Positions 1-10,010 of a DNA stretch of 64,000 nt are shown here, one piece after another. Within the stretch, counting starts at the first letter, position 1, and each line of letters opens with the position of its first letter. Source of the stretch: Bactericera cockerelli (lineage: Eukaryota > Arthropoda > Insecta > Hemiptera > Triozidae); assembly GCA_024516035.1 (NCBI GenBank), contig CM044961.1, positions 9,378,094-9,442,093 of the forward strand. Reading direction: 5' to 3'. The notes below the pieces were generated by a model. That model did no database searches, was not told the DNA's origin, and was given only the letters and a program-made list of their open reading frames with translations. The position numbers and the translations under genes were made by a program.

Positions 1-2
1 GA

Positions 3-357
3 TGTCAGATCCCAAACTGGAATAAATATCAAGAAATGATTAACTCTAAAGAATGTGAAGAAAAAATCAATGAAAATAGAAACAGAATAGCAAAGGTATA
101 CAATAGAAGCTGTGTGAAGAGAAGAAATCTACAAGAAGGTGAACAGGTTTGGTACAAGAAGAAAATTGAAGATGAAAAATGGGAAAGAGGAAAAGTTATT
201 AGTTGTGAGGGAAAACGTTCATATCAAGTAGAAGATGAAGATGGAGCGGTATACAGAAGAAATGAAAAATTCATCAAACCAAACATATGTATAACTGAGA
301 GCAATGAAACCGAAGAAGAATCAAGAAGTGATATTCAAGAAAAGGATGAACCAGAGA
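3..357 (+). pseudogene. Ty3/gypsy polyprotein, C-terminal end of integrase (partial)
   Basis: An open frame enters from the left window edge and runs into a scaffold gap. The visible peptide has the layout of the integrase C-terminal domain of Ty3/gypsy elements: a basic helix, then a GEQVWYKK-like strand, then WERGKV, RSYQVEDEDG and VYRRN, followed by an acidic tail. The intact gypsy polyprotein at 46196-50281 ends with the same pattern (GEEVMMKV, WEKGVVI, RSYLVKHHQGRVFRR), but the residues differ, so this is a different family. The rest of the polyprotein lies outside the window. The downstream end cannot be followed because of the gap. The homology is inferred from motif order. Confidence 0.75.
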
Positions 358-457
358 NNNNNNNNNNNNNNNNNNNNNNNNNNNNNNNNNNNNNNNNNNN
401 NNNNNNNNNNNNNNNNNNNNNNNNNNNNNNNNNNNNNNNNNNNNNNNNNNNNNNNNN
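358..457. other. Scaffold gap (100 N)
   Basis: Exactly 100 N, the usual placeholder for a gap of unknown size. It separates the gypsy integrase tail from a SINE-1 copy, so the physical link between the two is not proven. Confidence 0.98.
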
Positions 458-693
458 ACCACTAACCCTCAGAGTCTTATTATTGGTCATAAACAGATGG
501 AATTTAAAACTTCCTGATGTTATCTCAAATTGATGAGGTAAAATTCAGGGACACTCTTCAAATTGATGAGGTAAAATTCAGGGACACTCTTCAAATTGAT
601 GAGGTAAAATTCATGCACTGTGTGGAATGCGAACCAACGTATCCCTACGCTACCTGGATTACCAGACTAGCGCGTTAACCACTTGACTACCAG
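458..693 (-). repeat. SINE-1 copy with internal 33-bp tandem repeat
   Basis: A tRNA-derived SINE in reverse orientation. Its box B reads as the complement of GGTTCGnnnCC, with box A at the far right (TAGTCAAGTGG on the minus strand). The 3' body carries the family signature ACCACTAACCCTCAGAGTC on the plus strand. Between body and head, a segment of about 33 bp containing TCAAATTGATGAGGTAAAAT is present almost three times (starts near 524, 558 and 591). Other SINE-1 copies carry it once. The left edge is the scaffold gap. Confidence 0.85.
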
Positions 694-820
694 TGCACAA
701 CAGCATTCAGCGAGGAAATTGTTCAGCAGAGATGGTCAATGTGCCAGAATCCTGAAAGATGAAGATTTTTTTATGTTTTATCTTAGAAAATATTAAGAAA
801 TACAATTATGTAAACGAATA

Positions 821-875
821 GAGGGTAACACCCCGTCGGATATGACTATGCAGTTGAAAGCAACGTTAAACCCAA
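821..875 (+). repeat. SINE-4 3' end fragment
   Basis: This matches the distal part of SINE-4: GAGGGTAACACCCCGTCG, then ATATGACTATGCAGTTGAAA, then the ACGTTAAACCC end. The 5S-derived head and middle are absent. It is a 5'-truncated copy, the usual product of LINE-driven insertion. Confidence 0.7.
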
Positions 876-885
876 ATTCAAAAAA

Positions 886-1574
886 TCTGAAGCATTTTAG
901 AAAATCGTAAAACCGATGGTCAACAAGAATCTTTTTAAACAAAAATCTTTTTAGACTCCCGAAATTATTACTCTAAAACAGATTTGATTGCACTATACGA
1001 GTTGTATCACCTCTAGTCTTTTGGTGACGCAATTAGAGACACCCTGTATATTTTTTTATGTATATTATATTAATAATACATGTACATAATAATATCTTCA
1101 TACTGTATATTCTTGCTGTGATATGGTGGGTACTGCTGTGGGTAGAGTCTGTCTGATTCTATCTTTGTATTCTGGGGATCTCATGGTGGTATTTATAAGA
1201 ATGACCTTAGGAAATGAATATTGTGGATCTGAAGCTATTCTTTCTTTATAAGAATGACCTTAGCAGATGAATTTATGAAGAATACTTACATACTTCCTGA
1301 GTATGAATTTATGAAATTCTGAGTATGAATACCATGATTTTTTGTACATTATTTACTAATGAAGAGGATCTGTAAGCACTCTAATGTCTCATATAGCATA
1401 CAACTTCTTCTTCTTTTACTCTGCCTTTTCTCAAACCTACTTGTGGTTGGCATTTGTTTCATAAATCCTTTCCTTCCATATCTTTCTATTTTCCATCAGA
1501 TCCTCTGCTTAATAGCTTTATTAATTTATGCTTTGCCCTTCTTAGATTACCTATTATAACTATTATTTAAAGAT
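886..1574. other. No gene recognised
   Basis: AT-rich DNA without a convincing coding frame. A short direct repeat (TTTATAAGAATGACCTTAG) occurs near 1190 and 1246. Near 1010-1060 there is an ACACCCTGTATA end of the type that terminates many insect MITEs. Confidence 0.5.
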
Positions 1575-2060
1575 TTCACTCATTTATTTGAGGTATACAT
1601 ACATACATAGGTTTTAAAAACAATATGTACATAAATTAATTAATATTGAGGCATTTACGGATGATAGATGTTGTGGAGAGAATGACGGACTTCTGTGATG
1701 TTTCGATCAGGTATTCAATGTTTTTAAGGCCACACTGTTCTAGTTGGGATTTACAGTTCTTGTGCACCAATCCGTTGGAACTTATTACAATAGGTATTAT
1801 TAGTACGGAGCTCAAGTTGTGGATTCGGGCCAGTTTGAACTTAAGGTCTTCGTACTTCCTCTTTTTCTCCATGTAAGCAGTATGTAGGTTTTCATCTAAA
1901 GGAATTGTAACATCAAGATTATCATTATCATTATTATTACTATTATTATTTTTTTTTCACTCATTTTTTTTATGTACATACATACACAGTACGCACATAT
2001 GTTTTAAAAACAATATGTAGGTACATGAATTAATTGAGATTGAGACATTTATTATTATTA
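1575..2060 (-). pseudogene. Non-LTR retrotransposon 3' fragment, partly duplicated
   Basis: The minus-strand frame at 1636-1872 (78 codons) contains KYEDLK, IPIVISSNGLVHKN, AVIL-like and RKCLNIN. I recognise this as the style of the C-terminal tail of several insect reverse-transcriptase polyproteins, but I cannot fix the clade. The presumed 3' UTR (plus strand: TCACTCATTT, ACATACATACATA, GTTTTAAAAACAATATGTA, TTAATT) is at about 1575-1655. It is repeated in the same orientation at about 1956-2055, so two 3' ends lie in tandem. No reverse-transcriptase core is present. Confidence 0.5.
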
Positions 2061-2640
2061 ATTTTAAGTATGTCCTCTTTTCTCCATTTTTTTTTCTCAC
2101 TGCGAGCTCGTCTATCTCTCTGATAGCATACATCAACCCTCATTTCATTTTTGTTCTCCCATTTTCGGAAAAATTAAAGAAAAAAAAAAATTCCTCAAAC
2201 ATAATTAATTATATCCCTTCCTCTGTTACACAATAAACTTGATGTTATTTTCCCTTCTCGAAAGCAGGAGATAAAAAAAGAACCGTATTAGAAAGCGCCA
2301 CCAAAAGTCACCCCCACACTAATACTGACAAGGGCTATAAATAATTTACTAGCGCAAGAAATAAAAACAAATATGACAGTAAAAAGAAATGTCAATTTTG
2401 TCTAAACGCTTTCCCGAATATATTGCTTCGCTTTCGACCCAAAGATCACTCAATTTTCATTATTTCTCGTCATAAAACATGGTTCTCTGGGTTTCCTAAT
2501 TTTCGTGCATCGACATTTTTAGCTTCGGTTGTTTTTAGATCTTGCCTTTTTTTGTCACATGAGCAGGCCCGGCCGGTTAGAAAATGATTTGGGAGTGCTG
2601 CCTATAACTCTGGTACATTTTACTTGCATAAAATAAAATA
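2061..2640. other. No gene recognised
   Basis: AT-rich sequence. A short piece near 2565-2600 (GGCCCGGCCGGTTAGAAAATG) is the end of an unclassified repeat seen more completely at 33918-34130, 43481-43700 and 60470-60672. Confidence 0.45.
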
Positions 2641-2647
2641 ACATTTT

Positions 2648-2935
2648 ATGCACACTCCATCCTCTGACTCTCTCTGTTTTCTCTCTCTTTCTTTCTTTTT
2701 CTATCTTTATTTCACTCTCTCTTTCTTTTTCTCTCTCTCTCTTTCTTATTTCTATCTTTATTTCACTCTCTCTTTCTTTTTCTCTCTCTCTCTTTCTTTT
2801 TTCTATCTTTATTTCACTTTCTCTCTCTCTCTTTCTCTAGATTGTCTCACCCTATCTGCTTTCCAATTCTCTCTCTCTCTTTCTTTCTCTCTCTCTCCCT
2901 CTCTCCTCCATCATCTCCTACAACCCTGTTTTGAA
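2648..2935. repeat. Pyrimidine-rich minisatellite
   Basis: CT-rich tract with a higher-order unit of about 52 bp (TTTCTATCTTTATTTCACTC followed by CT repeats) present about three times from 2695 to 2830. The long frame across it is a low-complexity artefact. Confidence 0.85.
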
Positions 2936-3147
2936 ATGGACGTATCCTGTTTCTACGTAAATATATCTCCTGAATACAAATTGCATGATATCTTCTCCGA
3001 TTCCCCCGGGCTTCTGCTGGATAAATATTTACAAGAGAAGCAAGCCTCTTCGTTAACTTTGGGAGGAAAATGGGAAAATCCTTTCCGGCTATTTCAGACT
3101 GATTCACTGATGGCAGTATTTATTTTACTTCCGAAAAATTCTAATAG

Positions 3148-3297
3148 TCATCATATTATATTTGTGTTAGTCACATTCGTGATATCACAACTACTCAAAG
3201 TCGCTTTACTAAATATATTACGCTTCAATCGGGACTTGAATCACCGACCTCCAGGTTACAAGTCCGCCGCCTTATCGAACAAGCTACTGAGGTCGGT
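3148..3297 (-). repeat. SINE-5 copy
   Basis: Reverse-oriented tRNA-derived SINE. The head reads, on the minus strand, ACCTCAGTAGCTTGTTCGAT, then AAGGCGGCGGACTTGTAACC and a degraded box B. The body ends with the family tail (ATCACGAATGTGACTAAC, ATATAATATG). Boxes A and B are both recognisable. Confidence 0.75.
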
Positions 3298-3489
3298 ACA
3301 TTATAAAATAGGATTAAATCAAAGTTAAAAATTTCTTTATATTACAAATTGGAATTATTGTGTTTGTTTTATAAAAATAATAATATTTTTTTTGCTCAGA
3401 ATTTAATTTTTTAAGGTGATAGATAGCTCTTGATAAAACAGGGAGGAAGGAATGTTATTAGGGGCGGAATAATGAAACGGGATTAAAGC

Positions 3490-3682
3490 TATGTTGATGG
3501 CGCGTTGAATGCGTTCTTGTAGGATCACCGAAGTTAAACAACGCCCAGAGAGGTGAAGGTTTTGTGATGCTGATGGCATTGCGGGCCAACCCAGGGTGGG
3601 TGAGGTTAATGTGGGTAGCAGGTCTGTGAGTTTCCTGCGATATGACCATGCAGTTGAAAGGAACGTTTAACCCAAACTAAAA
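3490..3682 (+). repeat. SINE-4 copy (5S rRNA-derived head)
   Basis: The head contains GGCGCGTTGAATGCGTTCTT, then GGATCACCGAAGTTAAACAA. This matches metazoan 5S rRNA around positions 20-62 (GCTGAAT, GGTTCTCGT, GATCACCGAAGTTAAGCA). The middle is CCCAGGGTGGGTGAGGTTAA and TGTGGGTAGC, shared with SINE-3. The end is ATATGACCATGCAGTTGAAA and ACGTTTAACCC. This is a nearly full-length copy. Confidence 0.8.
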
Positions 3683-3689
3683 ACAAGTT

Positions 3690-4040
3690 AACATAAGCCA
3701 GACTGACCCTGAACTAGTGTTGTGGTGGCTTAGCTTAAATTTAGTCCTGTTTCTTAATTTGGCCCTTATTCTCTGAATATGGCACAGGATATGAAGAGGC
3801 AATGCAAGACATAGAGAGAGGTCATAAATTGACATCAACATGGAGAAACTAGGAAGAGATACAACTTGATCTCCCTTGGACGCATATTTTTTTTGGGAAA
3901 TGGTCTGGAAGATATTGGAGGGGGAGGAGAAGTGATATGGAAGAGAATTATAGATGGAGGAATAGCAGGAGAAGTAAGAGGAGAAGGAGGAAGAGGAGGA
4001 GAATACATTACATAAGGTATTGGATAAGGTATAGTAATGT
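3690..4040. other. No gene; purine-rich patch
   Basis: No coding signal. A GGAGGA-type purine-rich patch occupies about 3905-4010. A short motif around TTAATTTGGCCCTTATTC recurs near 4475 in the next unannotated stretch. Confidence 0.45.
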
Positions 4041-4045
4041 ATAAT

Positions 4046-4246
4046 AACACTCTTAAGTGGAAGGTAACCACCAGGCGAGGTTAATGCTCAAAGCATTTTT
4101 CTACCACCCTACCTTTAGAGTCTTATTATTATGTGGTAACACACTGAAATTAATGAGGAAAATTCATGCACTGGGTGGGAATCGAACCAACGGAACCCTG
4201 CGCTACCTGGATTACTCGACTAGCGCGTTAACCACTTGACTACCAA
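4046..4246 (-). repeat. SINE-1 copy
   Basis: Nearly full-length reverse copy. The tail GGAAGGTAACCACCAGGCG is at the left, then the AGAGTCTTATTATTATGTGG body and the ATTCATGCACTGGGTGGG segment. Box B (complement GGTTCGATTCC) and box A (complement of AACCACTTGACTA) are at the right. Confidence 0.9.
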
Positions 4247-4249
4247 ATC

Positions 4250-5247
4250 AAAGTTTCTTCTGTATTTCCTTATAACCCGTTTAAGGAATGTTTTGTCCTT
4301 ATACGGTGAAAAACGGAAAATGAAGGAATATGGGACAAAGTATGAAACAGCATTAAATTATAGATTAGCCATGTTATGCCCCTCAAGTCGTAATATCAAC
4401 CTATCACAGCGCACTATAGCCCAAGTTGATAGGACACTAATAGGACACTCTGGCTTCATTTATAACTTTAATCCTGTTTTATAATTTGGCCCTTCTAGAG
4501 ACCCATAAGAGAGGGAAATATAAGAAGTTTGGCAATAGAAATATGAATTTGGAGGGAAAATTGCTAAAGTCAATCGATTTATTTTCATATCTCAAATCTC
4601 AAATTGAATGTTTCTATGTTAAGATTGTTAAGTTAAATTTATGGGATATAAACCATTTATTGTAAATAAATAGTTTTCACGCATCAATAAACTACATATT
4701 TCGAAATAGTCATTAAATTTTTTTTCAGATGAAGAAAAAAATTAATTTTGATATTTGAGCTAAAATTAAACAACGTATACCTATAATAAGCAATTTTTAT
4801 TTCAAAATTGAGAAGCGTTTCAAATTTTGTTTCAAAATATTGAACAAAAGTCATGCTTGGATAAGTAAATCTTGAGAAGAAGGATCCATTTTGAAGTGCC
4901 ATACATCCTTCGAACAAAAGAGATTTTGTCATGGATATACCAGTAGTCGAAATTTTCATCTTTTGTTTTGAGGGTTCGAAAAATTTTTGAACCCTAGCCA
5001 CCGATTGCGATTGTCAAAGAACTTACCGGTTAGAGCAGTCTTGAACCCACCCAAAATTATTTTCAAACCTTGGTTCGAAACCATTTTAAATTATTATTTT
5101 TTCGTCCCTTCCATCAATTTTGTCCAAATCTGATTTTGAATAGTGGTTCAAACGTTTCTTTTGAATAAAAACGACACGCTCTGACAGAGAAACCACTTCA
5201 GAAAAATGTTCAAATGGGAACGGTTATCCCATAAATTACACCTTGGC

Positions 5248-5280
<33 letters not shown>

Positions 5281-5417
5281 CAGACAGTAAAAGGTTCAGA
5301 GAATTTCATTTGGATAAAATATAAATACTGGGTGATCGTATCCAACACTTTCAATTTTCGCGCGGTGAGGTTAATGTTGATATCCCAAGAGTAGGTATAT
5401 GGCTTTTTTGTGTTTCT
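4250..5417. other. No gene recognised; poly(T) tract
   Basis: AT-rich single-copy-looking DNA. A run of about 30 T lies at 5250-5280. No frame here has recognisable domains. Confidence 0.45.
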
Positions 5418-5419
5418 AC

Positions 5420-5648
5420 CGTCACTTTCAACTGCATGGTCATATCACGACGGGGGTTTTACCCTGGATTCGCTTGAAACTCGCAAACCAGCTACTTAAA
5501 TTAACCTCCTCCAGCCTGCGTGGGGCCGGGAATCACGAGGGTTCGAATTCGAATGGTTACCCAATCAAGTTATAACCTCGCTGGACGCTACTAAACTTCA
5601 GTTACAGAACGACAACTGTATATCTTTCAACGTGCCATCGACGCTGAC
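5420..5648 (-). repeat. SINE-4 copy
   Basis: Reverse orientation. The tail (CTTTCAACTGCATGGTCATA, CACGACGGGGGTTTTACCCT) is at the left. The shared middle (AGCCTGCGTGGGGCCGGGAA) follows, then GGGTTCGAATTCGAATGG. The 5S head at the right is degraded but legible (minus strand: GTCAGCGTCGATGGCACGTT, GTCCAGCGAGG). Confidence 0.8.
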
Positions 5649-5826
5649 AAAAAAATAAATAAAATAATAATAATAATAAGTTTCCAGCGAATGACAAAAA
5701 AATAAGTAAAATAATAATAATAAGTTTCCAGCCAATGACAAAAATTTTTGTAAAATAATAATAATAAGTTTCCAGCGAATGACAAAAAAATAAATAAAAC
5801 AATAATTATAAGTTTCCAGCGAATAG
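5646..5826. repeat. Minisatellite, about 45-bp unit, four copies
   Basis: Four tandem units of GACAAAAAAATAAATAAAAT, (AAT)n, AAGTTTCCAGCGAAT begin at the 5' edge of the adjacent SINE-4. Overlapping minus-strand frames rich in ETYYYY come only from this repeat. Confidence 0.85.
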
Positions 5827-5829
5827 AGA

Positions 5830-6173
5830 GGTTCAAAATTCTCGGTTTCGACTGACCCATAAAAGTTGAAAGAAAAAAGAAAAATCAACTTTAAGATAAC
5901 CCTGTAGATTTTTCAAGTAGAACATCTCTGCGAGTTAATCAAACCAGGAAGTTCATAAAAACAGTAGCTGCCATTTTAAACAAAAAGGTCTCAAGCAATT
6001 CACAAAAGAAAAAGGTCGCCTTTGTAACGAAGGAGAAACCTCAAGGATATAATTGTGTTAAACAATGGGGCAAGGGATTCGAACCAACCAATCAACCAGC
6101 TAGAGAGCTACTGGAAACCGCTTTTTTGTTTTGATGTTCCTGTGATTTTCATACGGTGAAGTGTTTTCTTATA
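5830..6173. other. No gene recognised
   Basis: Unremarkable AT-rich sequence. No coding frame, RNA gene or known repeat is visible. Confidence 0.45.
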
Positions 6174-6530
6174 AAATAATAATATCGCCTTATTTATACT
6201 TCCCGATTAGGACTATTAAGTTCCAGTATCGCAGCAGTAAGCCCAAGACGTATTACTATGTGGTAAAAATCCCAAATAGTAAAGTCGCGGCATTTATAAT
6301 TCTGCACGATTAGGACTATTGAGTCCCATTATCCCAGCAGTAAGCCCAAAACGTATTATTATGTGGTCCAAACAGTATTACAACACTATTAAGCTTAATA
6401 ATAAGACACTAAGAAGTAGTGAAAATCCCAAATAGGAGGATTACTTGTCATGCTGTCTCGACTTAGTTTCGAACCCGCGTCCTCTGGATGACCAAGGCGA
6501 CGGACTACTGGGCTATCGACTGAATTTCCA
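6174..6530 (-). repeat. SINE-2 copies, rearranged
   Basis: Two overlapping reverse copies of SINE-2 tails: ATATCGCCTTATTTATACTT, GACTATTAAGTTCC, CAGCAGTAAGCCCAAGACG, then a second GCACGATTAGGACTATTGAG. The box B-containing head follows (TTTCGAACCCGCGTCCTCTG). An unrelated stretch of about 50 bp interrupts the second copy near 6366-6420. The Tc1-like element begins 4 bp further on. Confidence 0.75.
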
Positions 6531-6534
6531 TATA

Positions 6535-8177
6535 CACTTGAGAGCAATAAATTCGGGACAGTAACTTTCTCAAAGTTTTTGATTTTTATATTTTTTATTT
6601 TACATTGGATTTTCAAGTGTGAAGTATCCCAAGAAAGGTTATTTTGTTGGTTTTAAGACAGTGTATATTTTTTTTTCATTGTGAGCATGTTTTTTAATTT
6701 AATAAGTCAATTAACAAAAGAAGTCTAAAGAGCATGAAAACACTGCAAAGGATATCGGTGTTTTTTGTGTTATTTCTTCGAAGTCTTCATTGAAATTTGG
6801 CTGTTACTTACCTTTTAGTATCTGGTATTCCCCCCTCGAGCTTGTATGACAGCCTGCAATCGATTTCTCATGGACTTGATTACGTTGGCAGCCGTTTCTT
6901 GAGGGATATTCTCCCACTCCTCATAAAGCGCCTGTTTCAGGTCCCTGTGGTTCATTGGGGGCGGGTTTCGAGCTCGGACACGTCTTTTAAGTTCGTCCCA
7001 GAGGAGTTCAATAGGATTAAGATCAGGACTATTGGCTGGCCAGTTGAGGGTTCGAATACCGGCCTCTTGGAGAATGTCACTTACAATACGTGCTGTATGA
7101 GGTCGGGACTTGTCTTGCATTAACACGAATCCATCACCCACAAACCTGCATAAGGGACAACATGATCTTCAATGATGTCAGTGACATACCTCTCTGCAGT
7201 TAGGTTACCTCCTTGTCCTCCACAATTGATGATAACGAGCTCTGTTTTAGCTTCCATAGAGATTCCACCCCAGAACATACAAGATCCTCCACCAAAACTC
7301 ACAGTTTCTTGAATGCATTATTGATTATACCGTTCACCTGGTCTTCTATACACTCTTTTACGTCTGTCATTGAAGAACAAGCAGGCTCGGCTCTTATCCG
7401 AGAACAGAATATGCCCCCATTCCTCATCGGTCCAATCAGCGTGTTAAAGGGTAAATTGTAAACGACGTTGTCGGTGTTGTCTGTTGAGTTTGGGTCCCGT
7501 AGCTTTTCTTCTTGGTATGAGATTCTCTTTCAAGCGTCTCCTTACTGTCCAAGGGCTGACATTTACACCAGTGGCCATAACAAGCTGCTGTTGGACCTCA
7601 ACACCAGACATGTCTCGATTTCTTAAGCTTGTCATGACAGCATATCGATCCTCCTGGGCAGTTGTCTTCTTTGGTCTGGTAGATCCTGGTCTCCGATCAT
7701 AGCTACCTGTCTGCCGATACCTTTGGTAAATTCTGTTCACCTTAGACTTTGACAAATTTAGCTGGTTAGCAACATCTCTTTGCTTAACACCTTAACACAC
7801 AAGTAAAACCACTTTCACAGCTATGGAGTGCGATGTCTCCATGATGAAAAGAAAAATTCAACTGAATTTCCTTCCTCATAGTGTTGCATTTAAGGAAATT
7901 CAATAATTTACTGGCCAAAAAAGCGTTATCACAACAAAAAATCAAATTTAAAATACCCTCAGTGCAAGGGTTTTCATCAACAAAATACGTTGTTTCTGGA
8001 AAGTGGCCATTATCATTTTTGCATAGTACATAACCCGGACACATTGTATATTTTCTGAAAGTTATAAGTACAAGCTTTTCAAATATATGCATACTTTAGC
8101 AAATTCATGTCACACAAATTGACCAGGGCCAAGTGAAACGGTGAAATATCCTGTCCCGAATTTATTGCTCTCAAGTG
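6535..8177 (-). mobile_element. Tc1-like DNA transposon, nearly full length, inactivated
   Basis: Perfect 27-bp terminal inverted repeats bound the element: 6535-6561, starting CACTTGAGAGCAATAAATTC, and 8151-8177, its reverse complement. Each is flanked by TA (6533-6534 and 8178-8179), the Tc1/mariner target duplication. The 1643-bp length is normal for Tc1 elements. The minus-strand transposase (6815-7842) carries two in-frame stops and one frameshift. The perfect terminal repeats suggest it could still be mobilised by a related transposase. Confidence 0.93.
6815..7842 (-). pseudogene. Tc1-family transposase (DD34E), disrupted
   Basis: The frame starts with METSHSIA at 7842 and is about 340 codons long, typical for Tc1. 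It has an N-terminal helix-turn-helix region (SKSKVNRIYQRYRQTGS, then a basic GSTRPKK stretch) and a second DNA-binding helix (SPWTVRRRLKE). The catalytic D is in ILFSDKSR, the second D in VLMQDKSRPHTA, and the E in SPDLNPIELLWDELKRRV. Exactly 34 residues separate the last two, so it is DD34E. Disruptions are a TAA at 7792-7794, a TAA at 7444-7446 and a 1-nt frameshift near 7145. QDKSRPH departs from the usual QDNARPH, next to a catalytic residue. It is one decayed gene, not three. Confidence 0.92.
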
Positions 8178-8303
8178 TATAGATTCATTCTTATTTATAA
8201 CTTTTGGACATAAAAAGGAGACGCAGGATTCCACTTTGAATATTATAGATAGACTCGTATTATATAGGTGTACTAGAAAAGATCACTTAGATGCTTTATT
8301 GAG

Positions 8304-8488
8304 GTAGTCAAGTGGTTAACGCGTAGGATTTGTTGGTTCAAATACCATCAAGTGCATGAAATTTTCCTCATTAATTTGAGTTTGTGACCACATAATAATA
8401 AGATTCTGAGGGTTAAGTGGTAGAAAATGCTTTGAACATCAACATCGCCTGGTGGTTACTTTCCACTGAAGAGTGTTATTATTATTAA
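8304..8488 (+). repeat. SINE-1 copy with deletion in the head
   Basis: Box A region GTAGTCAAGTGGTTAACGCG is followed directly by GTAGGATTTGTTGGTTCAAA. The roughly 20 bp between the boxes in other copies is missing. The body (ACCACATAATAATAAGATTC), the tail (GTGGTTACTTTCCACTGAAG) and a short (ATT)n end are present. Confidence 0.9.
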
Positions 8489-9270
8489 AACTAAACTAAA
8501 ACTTAATTAAAACAGGTCACTGACAAGGTATTTACTTCGAACCACCGATCTTGTGGCTCCAAGAAAAAATTGAGGCCTCTGTTTTCTAAATACTAAAACT
8601 ATCCAGCAGATTGGCCTTACTTTAGTATCCGAATTTCACCAACAGCCATCTGGTAAACCTCAACACGTTATGTATGCTACAAATACGTGTATAAAGGTGC
8701 CTACATATTCTGTATAAATTTTACAGATAAGGCCGAGTTAAGTGCACTTCACAATTTATGTACTTTGTAGTGCCTAAGTATATAAAGTGTATGTACATGC
8801 TCACGTAGCATATACTTAGGCTTGAGCGTGTCTTCTAAATGTAAGTGATTAAGCCTATGTACTTATGACTACATATGTATGAAAAAAGTATATAATCTTG
8901 ACTTTGTCTCTCTCTATCTATCTCTCTCTCTCTTTCTCCCTCTGGTATGCCTATTCCTTCAGTGTAAACTATGTTTAGATTCTTTTATGTATTCTAAATC
9001 TATGTATACATTTTTTAAAGGAATTATATATATGTTATGTACATGTTTATCTTTCATCTCATTTCGAAAACTATAATTTACCATAGCTCTGTTTCTTTTT
9101 ATCATGAAGACGCCATTTTTCTGAAGGGGGACTTTATGTTCTGAATACCGGGTGGTGTAGAAACTGCAGCAATATTTATTTCAGGGCAAGACATAATTTT
9201 TTTGAGAATAGTTCAAATATGTTGGTAGAAACATAATTAAAACAATTTAGTGAAAATAAGAAAAATAAGG
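8489..9270. other. No gene recognised; short CT microsatellite
   Basis: AT-rich. A (CT)n-like tract lies at about 8906-8945. Nothing else is supported. Confidence 0.45.
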
Positions 9271-9273
9271 GTT

Positions 9274-9460
9274 CGGTGGAAGAGTTTGCCATAGGCAATA
9301 ACCCCGCCCATTAGTTATAGGATATCTGTATAATTTTTATCTATGTTGTTTATTTCTTTCTTGTTTATATTTATACTGTAAATTTTGTATTTTAATTTTA
9401 TTATTTGTTTGTACATTTGTTGTCCTTTTAATAAGAAGAATAATAAAAGTGTAGTTACCT
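9274..9460 (+). repeat. LINE 3' tail repeat (hairpin type)
   Basis: Starts GTGGAAGAGTTTGCCATAGG, then CAATAACCCCGCCC and TTAGTTATAGGA, followed by a T-rich segment (TTTTATTATTTGTTTGTAC). The same module recurs at 10838, 12358, 15960, 31716, 38985 and 53400. I interpret it as the 3' end of a non-LTR retrotransposon of the Jockey/CR1 type. The self-complementary TTGCC/GGCAA stem is preserved here. Confidence 0.65.
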
Positions 9461-9774
9461 AAATAAATTAAATTAATATTGAATTTCAAATTTGATCTTT
9501 TAATATTCAAAAGGAAAATGCGGCCAGCATCTTTTGTCAATACCAAATGCTGCCAAAATGAGGGAATTGGAATTTATTTTTTAAAAAATATAGTTTTTTT
9601 TTTATAATGAAAAAAAAAAAAAATCACGTTTTCAAAAGTATACCATCAATCATTAAAATAGCTATGAATTCTACTTAAAATGGGTAAACTTGAATTATAA
9701 ACAATTTATTATTGATGACTGCAGTCAGCAAGACCAAAATAATGGGTGAAAATGTGATCTCGACTTACTCTTCT
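9461..9774. other. No gene recognised
   Basis: AT-rich, with a homopolymer T/A stretch near 9590-9622. No supported feature. Confidence 0.4.
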
Positions 9775-10010
9775 CGGGGGATCGCGAAAGACAATATCAC
9801 AAAAATGACGAGGGTTCAAATCCCAACCTCACTGGGTGCTGTTTAACTGAACAGTCACCCATCGAAATCCCAAAACCTCACTGGATGCTGCTTAACTGAA
9901 CGGTCACCCATCGAAATCCCAACCTTACTGGATGCTGCTTAACTGAACGGTCACCAATCGAAATCCCAACCTCACTGGATGATGCTTAACTTCAGTGATA
10001 GAAAGGAAAC
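9775..10010 (-). repeat. SINE-4 copy whose 5S-derived promoter is tandemly amplified
   Basis: On the minus strand the element starts with a 5S-like ATCACTGAAGTTAAGCAT. It then shows four tandem units with boundaries near 9821, 9868, 9917 and 9964 (47, 49 and 47 bp, then a final unit). Each unit reads AGTTAAGCAGCATCCAGTG, AGGTTGGGATTT, CGATGGGTGACCGTT. In 5S rRNA the same order is box A (AGTTAAGCAGCGTC), the intermediate element, then box C (GGATGGGTGACC). The array ends in TTTGAACCCTCGTCA, the normal SINE-4 continuation. One 5S-headed SINE thus carries repeated internal-control-region units. The 5S derivation is by recall of conserved 5S sequence. Confidence 0.8.

Noticed and set aside
2648..3328. 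226-codon frame starting in a CT tract
   Set aside because: Low-complexity start, then reads through a reverse-oriented SINE-5; not a gene.
9821..10000. True 5S rRNA gene cluster
   Set aside because: Units contain only the promoter segment, lack the 5S ends and terminators, and are continuous with SINE-4 sequence.
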